A stretch of DNA of 64,000 nucleotides, taken from positions 1 to 64,000 of the forward strand of contig SJRY01000133.1 of NCBI GenBank assembly GCA_011319805.1. The letters run 5' to 3'. Made by a program: the position numbers and the translations under genes. Shown here one piece after another: positions 34,553-46,646 of this stretch. This stretch comes from Macrocybe gigantea. Lineage: Eukaryota > Basidiomycota > Agaricomycetes > Agaricales > Callistosporiaceae. How positions within the stretch are numbered: position 1 is the stretch's first letter; each line of letters starts with the position of its first letter. The notes beneath the pieces were generated by a model. That model ran no database searches and was not told where the DNA came from. It was given only the letters and a program-made list of their open reading frames with translations.

Positions 34553-36789
34553 ATGGAGGAGATCGAATCGTTTTTCAACTACAACCCGCCAGAGTTGTCG
34601 ATGGATTTGAATCTCCCCAAGAAGGATCATTCTTTCCAACGACCCGACCCTTTTTACGATAAACATGTTGATAAAAACCATGTCTTGAAGCGCATTCAGA
34701 GGGTACCAAACTTACTTGAGGCGTTCGGTAGAACCGCGACGCAAACAGTCCAAGCAGTCAAGGACAAGGGCCTTAGACTCCCCGTAGCTGGCTTCCGATC
34801 AGGATTTCCGACTGTTCCATACCGTACGGCAGCAAATTTCATCAATCGCATAGATGCTTCATCGATAGCACTGCGCTATGGCAGTACCATTGAAAGCTGG
34901 GCAATGACTGTTGCTGCAACGCTTACTTTACATCCAGAGGCGCTGAAATGGTATGGCGTTCATCATTTCCGGCAAATTGAACACGGTCATTTTCGTCATC
35001 AAGGTGTCGAAGAAGATTTCGCCCCTTGCCTCGATTACCATGAAGAGAGAGAAATGGACGAACTATTCTGGCAGTCGGTATCGGATGACACAAAAACGAA
35101 AATCCTCCAGATGACCAAAAGCTACCCAGCTCTCGGTTTCTGGCAATTTCTTCCTCCTGACGTCGAACATATCTTGGAAGCCATGGACGAAGTCGTAGTC
35201 GAAGGTGATTTCCAACATCAACGTTGCAACGCCCTCGTTCCATTGAAGGACAACTCTCTTCCGCTCAGTCCGGATTCCAGCTTTATGCCTTGGGGCACGC
35301 CAGTAACTGCCTTACTAGGTCAAACAAATCCGACTGGGCGCCCGCGACGAAGCGAGCGCATAGAAGCTCAAAAGGAGCATCATAGCTCACGACGATCCCA
35401 TTCCGACCACAGGGCTCAGGTGCAGTGTTGGCAAATCGATCACGTCAATCGAGCGACACAAATGAATCTCCAAAAGCCATTGCATCGGCCCTTCTGCAGC
35501 GGGTAAGCCTTTCGTATTCCTTGCAAGTACTCCGTTGAGAACGCCGAAGGCTTGGTCCGAGGCCGTCCGTCGGGACAGTACAGTTATGGTGTTCAACTGT
35601 GGCAACTACGAAAGGGTGGGAATCCGACATCGAGGGAGCCAGACGCTTTTTCTGTCCGATATGTACGATGTCACGACTTGCAGGAATCCGTGTTATGGAC
35701 AACTCCAGGTTGGGATACATATATCCATTCTCCAAGACGTGCTCGAACGTATTTCAAAACAAGAAATCGCCACGCCGAGCGTCGAGCTCCCTTCACGCAA
35801 GCGAAGGGCCACGTCATCACTGAAACAAGTCGTGAAGTGGCCGAGAACGAGAGCATATGACGAAAAGGAAAGACGAGAAAGAGAAGAGCGTTCAAAGACA
35901 TATCAGGTTTGTCATTTACAATCCGAGTGAGGACAGGACTAACAATATACTCAGACAGTGTCAGGCGAGGCATCTCGACGAGATTTTGCCATCATAAACA
36001 TGCGCTACCAAAAATTCAATTCTGTTGTTCCCCTAGCTCTTCTACGAACCCATCTGTCACTCATCAAACCCCTGCGTAAAGGGTGGAAGAGACCATCGTT
36101 GCGAAAAAAGTACACACCGGATGAGTACTTCTTGATCACGTTGACGTCCATGATCGCCTCCGGTGCCACAGGCGTCGCTCACAAGGGCCTCCTTCGAACT
36201 CGAGCGCCTGATGAAGATCCATCCAAGGGCGCGATACCCATAGTAGTCAAGTTCTCCTTTCTGCCGAAGCAGAAGGAAAGGATCAATCACGAATACTCAA
36301 TCTATACGCATCTGGTGTCGGCCAAAGTAAAGGGGATTCCACGTATACACGGGCTTTTTGAAGATGTTGAGAGTGGAGCATTGGCATTGGTAACGGATGA
36401 TGTAGGCGACTGCCTGATAAGTCACACGGTCGACGGAAACCCTTTCAAATACAATGTATCTAAGAGCCAGCAGTGAAGTAAAGGGAGCAATGTTTTGAGC
36501 TTACACTGACATGTTTGACAGAGAGGGGTTCCTTCGTATCGTGAAAGATATTCACCGAGCGAGAGTGCGTCACCGTGATCTGCGAGGGGAGAATCTGGCA
36601 CTGAATGAGGAGGGCGAGCCATTCATTATCGATTTCGACCGGGCCAAAATTGATGATCTAGAGAATGCGAGGAATCGCGAGCTTGAGGTCCTTTCAATGG
36701 TCTTCACGAGTGGTTGGGCACCTTACCTATGGACGACGGGTAAGTCGTACACGCCTAGTCGTGACGGGGATCCGGAACGCTCTCCTTAG
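34553..36789 (+). CDS. Divergent type B kinase-like protein G (possible frameshift in exon 1)
   Basis: The family start aligns at ATG 34553 (MEEIESFFNYNP). Exons are 34553-35502, 35550-35906, 35955-36472 and 36522-36789. Exon 1 has FYDKHVDKNHVL, DASSIALRYGST, LGFWQFLPPDVEHILEAMDE and RRSERIEAQ. The last ~100 bases fit the family (AIASALLQR) only in another frame, so one base appears missing between about 35380 and 35470. Exon 2 has DSTVMVFNCGNYERVGIRHR and a basic RKRRATSS..KWPRTRAYD. The N-lobe differs from its relatives: IASGATGVAHKG (His-Lys for Tyr-Arg), IVVKFSF, HEYSIYTH. Exon 4 has HRDLRGENLAL and IIDFDRAK and lacks the acidic tail. It is the most diverged type B copy in the array. Confidence 0.6.
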
Positions 36790-37725
36790 TCAAGGGGCAA
36801 CTGTTTTTGCGGACCATTGCTTTTCGCTTCATGGCTCAACGTTCCATCGCCGCGTTAAACGTGCTACCTTCACACGTGGACGCCTTTGTTGTACATGAGG
36901 CTTAACATCTCCGAGTCTGGCACGACCTTATCCCCAGTGTGAGAAATCGAATATTCATATACATCTTTGGACTGTCGTCTAAAGACGAACGAGACGTCTT
37001 TTGATTATTTTTATATAAAGGATAGGGCTCACGAACTGTGTGTATGATAGACATAGGTGTGTGCGGACGCCCTACTAGCTATACGGGTCAACATGTAATA
37101 TCTACGCACAGAACATGGAAGTATACCATCTGGTTAGGATGGCCAAGATACATCTTTGGACGGCCGAGCTCTCCCCTCCAAGTAAAGGCGTCATCTACTT
37201 GTCGCTTCCCTCCAGTAACGATTGCAGAAGCAGGCTTTTTTTTATCCGAGACAGTCTACGCAATTACGTTTTTTCAGAAGGAGTTTCTGCTGGTCTTTCC
37301 ACGTGATAACTCGTTAGTTGGCTTTCATCTCCTTGGATCGACAGGTTCGTAGAGTCTCACCGGGATCTTGAAGTGGCGCTCGTATCGGGCTATTGATGGG
37401 TCTAAGGAGCGGACTAGCGAAGATCGAGGTGATGACAATTGCTCATGTGATGGTCTTCGCTGATAGTGGCACGTAGGTAGCTATGTATGTAGTTGGTTGG
37501 GATTTGTTCTCCTTCTTGGTGTTGGAGCATCGGCTTTTCTATTTCATCGCTCAAGGGCTAATCTTCGCACATGAAAAGAAACACAAGTGTATTAATGTCG
37601 CATTACAGGATTTATCAACTTGACAGATTACTTGGAGACGAAATTGCGTGGAGAACCCTAAATCATGCCTTGCGTGAATGAACATATGAGACAAATGCAA
37701 GGCTGAGGGACATCGCAAAACGCAC
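36790..37725. other. No gene recognised
   Basis: About 0.9 kb between the end of the kinase array and the first cerato-platanin gene (3' ends convergent). Only short frames; no repeat or RNA signature seen. Confidence 0.4.
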
Positions 37726-38181
37726 CTAGTCAAGGCCGCAGAACGAAGGAGCAACCTCCCTGAATGCCGCGATGACATTAGCGGGAACATGGCTCTCATC
37801 CGTCGCACCGGTGAGCGCCTCCTGCGCCTCCAGCGAGATGACAAATTCTTCCGGAGGGGCCGTGTTCACAGCCGTGACGTGCACGACGTTCGTCTTTCCG
37901 TCCTGCTGTAGGAACGTGAGTTCCCAGCAGGAGCCGCAGTTGGTCGAGTTGAAGCCCTCGACGGCGAACGCGCCGCCGATGAAGGGGTAGTTGGGGATGT
38001 CGCCAAAGGTGGGGTATCTCGAGAGAAGACCATTTTCGCCTGTGGAGCAGGCAGTGGCTTGTAAAGAAGTGGTTGGAACGTCGTACATCTTGTCGACGAC
38101 GATGGCAGCGTGCGGGAGCACGGCTGCGCAGGCTTGGGTAGCGAGAGCGGCGAGAAGAGCGATGGAAGTGGTGAACTGCAT
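37726..38181 (-). CDS. Cerato-platanin (small secreted cysteine protein) 1
   Basis: A single-exon frame of 151 residues starting at ATG 38181 (MQFTTSIALLAALATQACA is a clean signal peptide; the frame continues upstream, but the later Met fits secretion). The mature protein has the family landmarks: YDVPTTSLQATACSTGENGL, YPTFGDIPNYPFIGG, NCGSCWELTF and a final SFCGLD, giving four cysteines for two disulfides. Cerato-platanins are secreted, expansin-like proteins of fungal walls and culture filtrates that bind chitin oligomers and elicit plant responses. A TATAAAA box lies 83 bp upstream of the ATG. A close paralogue is at 43570-44022 in the opposite orientation. Confidence 0.93.
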   Translation of the reverse strand: MQFTTSIALLAALATQACAAVLPHAAIVVDKMYDVPTTSLQATACSTGENGLLSRYPTFGDIPNYPFIGGAFAVEGFNSTNCGSCWELTFLQQDGKTNVVHVTAVNTAPPEEFVISLEAQEALTGATDESHVPANVIAAFREVAPSFCGLD

Positions 38182-38257
38182 GGCTGGAGGGGACTGGGTT
38201 GCGTTGACAGGGGATGAAGCTGCGAATGCTGGCGGTTTCATGCTGAACGAGAGAAGG

Positions 38258-38264
38258 TTTTATA
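38258..38264 (-). promoter_or_regulatory. TATA box of cerato-platanin 1
   Basis: On the minus strand this reads TATAAAA, 83 bp upstream of the ATG at 38181. The paralogue has the same element 80 bp from its ATG, which supports a conserved core promoter. Confidence 0.6.
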
Positions 38265-39369
38265 CTCCTCAGTGACCAGTTGAGGAACTGCATTCGTCAG
38301 GGTCACATTCGTGTCTGGCTACAGTTTCCATTCGCGCAAAGACATGAAACAGCGTCGTTCGGCCAGGGCATCGCGCCGATTCACAAATCTCTATCGGGAT
38401 GTCCAATAGTGGTTGCATTGCCTGGGCGCTTTGCTCATATAGGCTGCGATCGCGGTGGAGGTCGGTTTGATTGGAATGGACGAGACAGCTTTTGGAATGG
38501 GGAAACATGAGCAACAGAGGGACGGTCAGTGGTGTTTCGTAAGGAAAGTATTTACCCCGACGTATCCGTAAGAACGGGGCTTCAAGGCCTTGGAAGAAAT
38601 TCAAAGTAATTAAGTCGTATTTGTTGTGGCCACGGTAGGGCGAACATACCTGTATGACGAACGGTAAAGAATCTTGCATTATATGTCTTTCCAAACCGTA
38701 TTGTTGGCCCAGTATCGGTATAAATTGACTGATAGAAGTCTGGAGATTCTCCAAGGATAGTCCGAGCAAACGAACTGCAGCAGTTCGGACTGCGTTGCAT
38801 GGAGTTTAACATGCCGACACTTACGAACTCCAAGCGCCAAGTCAGTTAAAATAGCACAATTCGCAAGGTCGGTCCGGTGGGTCATTTGTTCATCCATGAA
38901 ACCCGTAGACAGAATGGGAAAGCGTTTTCCGCCTCAGGGGTCCTTGTGGGTTCCGCATGAGGCACCTTCACCGTTCAGACCATTATGACTAGGCGATAAA
39001 TCTGGGGCTGCGGACAGAATGTCAACTGAAGAGTTTTTGAAATCGATTGAGCACAAGCGGCGCCACTTTTCCGGATGATTCTGAAGTACCAAACATATTA
39101 TCCATTGCAAGCGAGCACTGAGAAGATCGGAAGACGACTGATAAATACACGCTTCTGGCATCAATTTACTCACTTTCTGTGGCCATCTAATGTCACGAAG
39201 AGGTCTTCTAGCCCTCGTTAATGAATATACACGCTTCGGACATGAGAACGCGTCAATGTTGTTTGTGCTTGTTTATACGAGATGGATATTCACATGATAT
39301 ATTTTTTATCATGCATGTGTTTTGATCACTGTCATTCGTTGCGACCAGCCTTCTCTCCCTCCTTCCACG
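38265..39369. other. Upstream region of cerato-platanin 1 and OPI1
   Basis: Divergent promoters of the minus-strand cerato-platanin and plus-strand OPI1 should share this 1.1 kb. A 166-codon minus frame (38769-38269) crosses it but shows no family motif and overlaps the TATA region, so I do not call it. Confidence 0.4.
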
Positions 39370-41941
39370 ATGTCCGCCATTGATGACCAGGAAGAAAGCG
39401 TGCGTATCGCCGCCAGGGCTTTGGACGATATGAGGAACGGTGCTCGTACGTCGTCGTTGTGTTTGTCCCAACTCGACCCAATTGCATCTGACGCATACAT
39501 GACGCTGTCCAGCGGCGGCGACAGAGTCAAGCAGCGGCTCACCGTTCGTCAGCCGAGTGACACATTTACCCCTCGTGGGCTCTGCGATACGCGTATATGA
39601 ACAAGGAAAGGCGTCCTCGCGGGTCGTGAAAGTGCGTCCAAGTGCACCGTCTTGCTTCGTTTGGTAGTTTTACTCACGCCACGCCAGTATGGCGCCGAGA
39701 TGATGGAATCCAGCGTCAAAACGCTATCGAGGCCAGTAATCGACAGGCTACCAGTCGATCAATTGGACGATTTTGCGTGCAGGCAGCTGGATCGCGTGAG
39801 TATTGACCGTCGAGGGCGGGAAGACATTTGACATATCTTTCATTACAGCTTGATCGTTACCGCCGCCAGTCTACAAACGAATCAGTTGCACAGCCTATGT
39901 CATCTTCGACGATTTCGGTTGAGCCCTCATTGTCGACTTCGTCATCATTAACGGCCATATCTTCTCTCAGCTCCCCCGCCTCCTCATCAAATATTCCGGT
40001 TAACTATGCGTACACGGTTTCCTCCAAGCCGCCTGACCTGAGTAGCTCCGCTTTTGGAGATGATGGCCCAGACGGATATCTTGTATCCGGAAAAGTCCAC
40101 CATCATGGAAAGGAACGCAGTACGGACTTGACATCAAGTGAAAAAGACGGTCTAAGCCTCCCTAAGAGTTGGAAAACGAAAAGCAATGTGCCTCATTGGC
40201 TTGATGGTATGTCTGCAGGCGCATAGAGTTACCCCGTTCTTACATCTTTGATCGTGCATGTCAATCTGATATGCCTCAGCCAATAGTCCTTTTGTCGGCC
40301 CAGCACCTCAGCCACCACCAGAAGAACAGGACGAAGACGCCTCCCGTCCCTCAACCAGCGCATCTTCTCAAGAGTATCCTGCCTCGCCACCATCTGCATC
40401 ACGATCATCCACACAAGCCCATTCACGCTCTCAACCCCAAGAACGAGAAAGTCAATCTAACGAACGCCAGGTTGTCCAGCGGAGTAGATGGCAGGCCATG
40501 CTTCTAGAAGCGGGCGGTCTTAGCGCTGCTCTGAGTGAAGAAAGCATGCGGAGGTTAAAGTATTGCTTACAATGGTTGCAAGTACGTTAGGGATTCCGAC
40601 TCTTGGGACGGCTTACGACTGACCGCAACTCTCAGTATGCCACGGCGCATATAGACGCCCAAATTTTGATTCTACGCGATTTCATTGCCAGTCTACAACC
40701 ATTGCCTGCGACCGAGTCTGCACGCCGTGACGGACTTCCGATCCCTCTCCATCGTCTAGTCAACAAAACACCATTCCTTCTACGCACCTCCGAACGCTCG
40801 CCGCAATCCGACAAGATTTGGTGCAGACCATTCGCCAAGTCGTCGACGTTGTTAGCAGATACGCCGGTGGCGCTCTGCCTGAGCCTGCCCGTGGGAGAGT
40901 GCGGGTTTTCATCTTGGATTTGCCCCGTCGATGGGCAAGACGGACTGGCATCAGGGAAGATGAAGAAGGCCAAGTCATAGGTGGAGACGCAGGCAGGGAC
41001 CGCGAGAGCGTTGCGGCCGCCTCTGGGGTGTGGGCAGAAGGGGAGGTCCGTTGAGGAGGTCGGCTAGGGATCGCGGTTCAAGGGCAGGATCGAGGGCCGG
41101 GTCGAGGGCTTCCTCGCCAGTGGATCATCGGGATCGGGACCGGGACCGGGAATCTGGAATGGTAGCTGGACGGGCCGTGCCGGCGGGACCGCGATAGTCG
41201 CCGCGCAAAGAATTCTAGGCCTTGCGACGGAGAGCTTGGATATGATGAGGGGTGTTACGGGTGTGGTTAAGGAGAGCCTCGATAAAGCTGATGCGTAAGT
41301 GTTTCCGCGTCATCGTCTTTTCAGAACTGATTGAGGAACGACTGACCACCAGATGGGTGAACCGGCTTCGTACTGTTGGTATTCAGCGAGGCGGAACGCA
41401 AGAACGCGAAGAAGACGCGATGGAGCTCGGGCAACCTCCTGATTACGCTCGGCGGCCCAGTGACGAAAACATGGATATGAGCGAGGGCAATTACCCCCAA
41501 TGGTCTGGCACGAGGTCAAGACGAAGCAGCACGGCCACGGCCACCACAACTACTGCCGCCGCGGATACTTCCATGTCTGCTACGTCGTCTGTGATATCCA
41601 GCCTGCCGAGCACACCCGGGTTGATCGGAGGACGTGTTCCATCCTTTATCACCGCGCAGGAGCAGGAGAAGGAGAAGGCGCACGCGTCCACGAGCGGCAG
41701 CATCAAAGGTGACGTGATGGATGCTACTGCCTCGTACGATGCGCCAAGCCCCGCGGCGTTACTGCCTATCGAGACTATGAACATCAACGGGGCTCCTAGT
41801 GGTGGTGGCGACACGGCGATCGTTGAAAGAGAAAAGACTAAGATGGGTGAAGAAAGCGGGGTGATGGTGTGTGAGGAGCCGGACGTTGGCCCGACCAGGC
41901 CCGATAGTGTCAAAGTTGTTGGGATGGATGTCGATGGATGA
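39370..41941 (+). CDS. OPI1: Opi1-type transcriptional regulator of phospholipid genes
   Basis: Nine exons close in frame to 701 residues: 39370-39439, 39513-39631, 39688-39795, 39849-40206, 40280-40581, 40636-40715, 40760-41027, 41083-41294 and 41353-41941. Family blocks appear in order: ESVRIAARALDDMRNG, FVSRVTHLPLV, YEQGKASSRVVK, YGAEMMESSVKTLSRPVIDR, LDDFACRQLDR, then a Ser-rich linker, RWQAMLLEAGGLSAALSEES, CLQWLQ, LAAIRQDLVQTIRQVVDVVSRYAGGALP and ILGLATESLDMMRGV. In yeast Opi1 is held at the ER by phosphatidic acid and, when released, represses INO1 and other phospholipid genes. The lipid-sensing role here is by family. Introns 1, 6 and 7 use weaker donors (GTGCTC, GTCTGC, GTGTGG). The tail is acidic/Ser-rich and probably disordered. 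It lies between two cerato-platanin genes. Confidence 0.88.
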
Positions 41942-43489
41942 TGTGCGATGTTCGTCTCCTCTATCCCATTTCTCGGTCTCTGTTCTTTTTGCGCTCTGTG
42001 TGATTCATTCCTTGTTTCTGCGTCTCCTTTTCTTGTCTGCACTTCTCCCTGCTCAGCATACTCACCTCTGACTCAGCATCAACTACATACTGTCATTTTT
42101 GAGACATGTCTCGAACATTCCTCGCTATCTTTCTTTTGATTCTACATTTTTACATTAGCTCACATTCGTTGGCCGTGTCTTATTTTTTTTTTCCTTGGCC
42201 TTTTGTTGCGGTTGCGTTACTGTTCCGGTATCTATGAGCTGTATTTTATTATCTGTGAAGGTGAGAATAAATTCCGGCTGCGAACCACGATTGCACGTCA
42301 AGGAACTGATAAGATTCTGAGCAGCCTCAATATTCGGTATTCAATGTTGGCGACCATTGAGCGGCCCACGAGCGGCAATTCCCGAGTTCCGCTGGTAGCC
42401 GCTAAGTCTGTATTCTTCAAATTTAAATTAGCAACCTTCAATCGATCTTCCATTGCTCAACAGATATCTAGGTGTCTCTACACTTACGGACAATGCTCAT
42501 TCCCTGTATCAGGGATGCTGACTGCATCATACATTGCTGGAAAACGCGGTTGGTAGATCGGTTCGTGCCTTGTCCTTCGCCTCGTCAGATCGTGTTGTCG
42601 TTTTTTCGGGGGGAACGCACTTACGACATGTGCCCTTTTCAGACCTGCTCAATCGTGCTTTCTCATCGTAACTCCATGGAGGGTTCCTGCGTTTCAAGTT
42701 GGCGGTGCGTATTGTCTGCGCCAGCGCGGCATCCAGGCGTCTATTGCTCACTTGTTTTTTTTTCTTCTGTAATTGCTACAACCAGAGAGACGGTCAACGT
42801 AGTCTTTTGACGTTGCCTCGATTTTCTCTTCCCTCAACGCTATCGTCCTTGCGATTTAGGTGCCTCTGCGTTCGACATCTGGCTCGTACCAGTGAATTTT
42901 GCCTTTCCGTCTCGACCTCTTCGGATCATCCTTGGAAAAACTGCTTGCTGTTTCTTTGCCTGCTTTCCAAGCGGCAGCCGGTCTGCGCGCAGATGGTTTA
43001 AGACCATTCGGCCAGCTGGGCCCTGCGAGCACCATATACGACACCCTGGTGCCCGATATCATGACTCGTAATGGTGGACATGACCAAGACGCTCTTCGGT
43101 GATGACTTCACGGTACGCACATGGGTCGGTGCGCGCTCCTGGTCGTCCGTAACCCTCGGATTGCGACAAAACGAGGAGGTAGCGCCTCTGAGAGTGCCTG
43201 CCGGGAAAGCGGCATCGCCTCATTCGTGATTTTAGTTCGCTCTCCTCCATTCCTATCAAGCCATCGTCCACCGTGATCGCAGGAAATGCGACTGCAGAGG
43301 GACAAGAGCTGACGTCAGAAGAGACAGAGTGGTCGGTGTAAAGCAAGACCGATTGAACAGGTTTCACGTTCTCCTTGGGCTTTTGGTTTTTGCTAGGACA
43401 AGCCTCTGGACTAGAGTCGGATGACCTGCGTTTGAAGGCGCTTGCGTATTTGGGACGTGCTTTGGCAGCCGTGATTTGGGCTGGCGCGG
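41942..43489. other. OPI1 3' region and upstream region of cerato-platanin 2
   Basis: About 1.5 kb. The first 300 bp are pyrimidine-rich (runs of T and C), which fits a 3' UTR. No gene is supportable; the frames present are short and mutually overlapping. Confidence 0.4.
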
Positions 43490-43496
43490 TATAAAA
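43490..43496 (+). promoter_or_regulatory. TATA box of cerato-platanin 2
   Basis: TATAAAA lies 80 bp upstream of the ATG at 43570, the same spacing as in the paralogue at 38181. Confidence 0.65.
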
Positions 43497-43569
43497 TCCA
43501 GCCTACCGGTCGCCCTAGACACTCTGCAACCCGCACCTGCAAACGCATTTGCACAGTTACAGCACAGTC

Positions 43570-44022
43570 ATGCAATTCATTCAGCCTTTTGCCGTCCTCG
43601 CCGCCTTCGCCGTTCAGGCATTCGCCGCTACCACGCCTGTTGTGCCCGTCGTATTCGACACGCTGTACGACAACGCGGCGACGTCCCTTCAGGCGACCGC
43701 CTGCTCCACGGGCGAGAATGGACTGCTGTCCAGGTACCCCACCTTTGGCGACATCCCCAACTTCCCCTTCATCGGCGGCGCGTTCGCCGTAGAGGGGTTC
43801 AACTCGACCAAGTGCGGCTCCTGCTGGGAGCTCACGTACGTCCAGGAAGACGGAAAGTCGAACGTCGTGCACATCACGGCTGTGAACACCGCTCCGAGCG
43901 GCTTCATCACCTCTTTGACTGCTTTGGAGGCGCTGACTGGGGCAGTCGATCGTAATCACCTTCCCGCAAACGCATTCACGACCTTCAAGGAGGTTGCTCC
44001 ATCGTCCTGCAATCTCGCTTAG
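43570..44022 (+). CDS. Cerato-platanin (small secreted cysteine protein) 2
   Basis: A single-exon gene of 150 residues. ATG 43570 starts the signal peptide MQFIQPFAVLAAFAVQAFA; an ATG seven codons upstream would weaken it. The mature part repeats the paralogue: YDNAATSLQATACSTGENGL, YPTFGDIPNFPFIGG, KCGSCWELTYVQEDG and a closing SSCNLA, with four cysteines. It is closely related to the copy at 37726-38181 and oriented the other way, so the pair brackets OPI1. Expected to be secreted and wall/medium associated; elicitor-type activity is known for the family but not inferable for this protein. Confidence 0.93.
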   Translation: MQFIQPFAVLAAFAVQAFAATTPVVPVVFDTLYDNAATSLQATACSTGENGLLSRYPTFGDIPNFPFIGGAFAVEGFNSTKCGSCWELTYVQEDGKSNVVHITAVNTAPSGFITSLTALEALTGAVDRNHLPANAFTTFKEVAPSSCNLA

Positions 44023-46646
44023 GTACGTCCTGCTGTTTCTGTTTTGGTGCATCTGGCTTAACGAGAGGTTACCTTTTTTTTTGCTGTTAGACTGAACTTA
44101 CTCGCCGGAAGACTCGGGCTTTCTTCTGCTATGTCGAGTCAGAGCTAGAAATGTAGAGCTAGAAATGTTTCATATCGGTGATCGATAAACCAGTTCAATA
44201 TATGATTTTCAGCTTTACTCGCAGGGCTATTTTTCGAGCGCATAGAGACCTCCGCCCAGTTCTCGTCCATGTGCCGGCGTGTGAGCAACGGAAACGAATC
44301 ACCATCAACTTGGACGTATGTGAAGTATGGCCATTGAAGCACGGCTTCCGTTTACCCTTCCGAAATTCCTTGCTCGACTGACGTCACGTAGGCTATTGTC
44401 GTTATCGTCCGCTTGCCACAATTTTGCATGCCTTTGTGAAAGGCCTGAATTGTCGAACCCTCTGGTAAGATATGAAGTGGTAGACTGACTGTGTAGACCA
44501 TTTATCATCTGGAACAACTTAAAAGTCCATGAATTCAAGGGGTTGGAGATGTTTGGTAACATAGTGGTGCCAAGAGGGTGTGAAGAGAAGATTCTGGACG
44601 AAAAGGGACATGTCACGCTTCTTGCTCATGCTTCTTGACTGCACACAACAGCCACTATTCTTACACGAGGTTTGGAAACGGTATTAATCTTCTGGAGTCG
44701 TGTCTCGGTGGCAATCATCGAGGCTCAGTGTGAATGAACCGTCAATCTTTAGCGTAAAGACTTCAGAAGTCGAAAGGCATGGTAGCGAAAATCGCTTGGT
44801 CTGTGTACGAGATTATTCACAGCGCACTGCAAGACCGTCAAAACCTCTAAATGTCTCAAGGGTCCCAAGAAATCATACCTTGCTTCATTTTTTGTCTCAC
44901 ACTCTAACATTTGGGTGGCAATAGCTCACAACGCTTCGTGGCTTACCTCCCAAAGGCTTCCCCCCAACCGGCAGACCATTCCCAGGATCACAGGCTTTGA
45001 ACGCCGTCATCCTTCTTGATGAGATGTAGCTCATCTGCCACCCTCTTGGAACGGTAGCTCTGCCAGTTATGCAGGATAACATGGTCGGTAGGTGGTCTAT
45101 TCGCTCTTTTGTGGAGACTTTTATCGACACCACAGTCTGAATACATCCGCGATGAATCGAAAGGATAGGAAGATCTGAATCTGTTCGTCAATCTCCCGTC
45201 TCCAGGACTTGCGATCGCCTTTCTCCATCCGCTCCTAGATTGTGTACAATTGTGCAGTCCTCTGTTCGATTTCGGATCACGGCGCTGTCAGCGTGGACCT
45301 GTTTCTCCGCGCAATGTATCTACAATGGTTAGCGTGCTAGATTTCTCTGATGAGCGATGTCAAGGACTTTTAGTGCAATGCTATTCAGGGATACCCAAAA
45401 ACCTTTTGTTTGAAGCTGCCTGTTGAAGCAGAGCTCCATATAAGCATACGCCCGTTGCCATTTCCATTCAGCACCGGCAAATATCAACGAGGTTATTCAT
45501 AGTGCTCCCCCACAAGTCAATTGAATTTAGACCCCCTTCGTCGATACAGACGTCGCGGTTAAGCAAGTAACAAGCGACGGTCGACGCCAGATCTCTTATT
45601 GGCGTTCTCCGGCATGTCAGTTGCTGATGGAACTGCCCTTCTGTTGTTTGCAACCAGTTAATCACATTATAGTGTGCCGTCCCCGTTTCCATTTTAGAAT
45701 TGTAAGGCGGGCGAAGCAGAAACTGTCAAGAATCTCCGTTGGAGATTCACGCCCCTATTGTGCACAGACACTTATGGTCAAGTGACCCAGAACAAGAACA
45801 GGACCCACGGCCCTGATGGTCTTCGAGAGGCCAGAGGAAGCAAGTCACGTAGATCACTGTCAAAACGAATTTGGTCAAATACTCCAGGACATCATCTCAA
45901 CATATTTTCCGCACAGAATTACATGAATTAGAGATAGGCGTCGATTATCCGGAGCGTAGTAGGACGAAGTTTGCCTTTCACAGCCAACACAACCAACAAA
46001 AAAACCTCCCGTTTAGAGCGAAATAATCCCAGGCAGGCGACGAGTAGATCGGAAAGCAAAAGGGGAGACGTTGAGGTACTCATCCACCCTTACTTCCAAG
46101 AATATCCACGAACTTTGCATCGGATGTCTATATGACAAGCCGCAGGGCCATCAGCAGTGTGAAAAACTGCCGCTCCTTGTGTTGTTCGTAAGACCAGATG
46201 GAGCTCAGGATTTTGCATTGTCGCAAATTCTATAGGATGCTGTTATCAGTAGAAGCAGAAGTTTGACGCGGAGAATCATGCGCGTGGGCCCTTTAGTATC
46301 CTTTTTTTGACAGGAAGCATCTAATTCGACTTTACGATCATGATAGTATTCTCTCGCGTTTTCCTTGCCCGTCGGAGCGCTGATCAACAAGGCGATAACC
46401 AAAAATATACTGGGATCGTCGCTCAAACGACGACCCGCATGTGGCACACGTTTTTTCCGAAGTCTCGGTGGAAAGGAATCCTACCCCCAATCACGATGCT
46501 AGCGTAATACAAATGCAATTAGAGATTGCGACATAGATAGAAACTTTGCAGAGGGTATGTCCGTAGTGCAGAATCGAATTCACAGATTCTAATTCCATTT
46601 ACTGTTAGACACCACACCCCACGCTGACTGGAACCCATGAATCGGT
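44023..46646. other. No gene recognised
   Basis: A 2.6-kb stretch in which all frames are under about 105 codons and lack motifs, signal peptides or coherent exon series. A short direct repeat gtcagagctagaaatgtagagctagaaatg is visible at about 44141-44168. Otherwise nothing found. Confidence 0.45.

Noticed and set aside
38269..38769. 166-codon minus-strand frame upstream of cerato-platanin 1
   Set aside because: Longest frame in that gap, but no recognisable domain, and its 3' end runs into the promoter region of cerato-platanin 1; composition does not look coding.
40716..41100. Apparent frame conflict in the middle of OPI1
   Set aside because: Resolved by two short introns (40716-40759 and 41028-41082) that bring all conserved blocks into one 701-codon frame.
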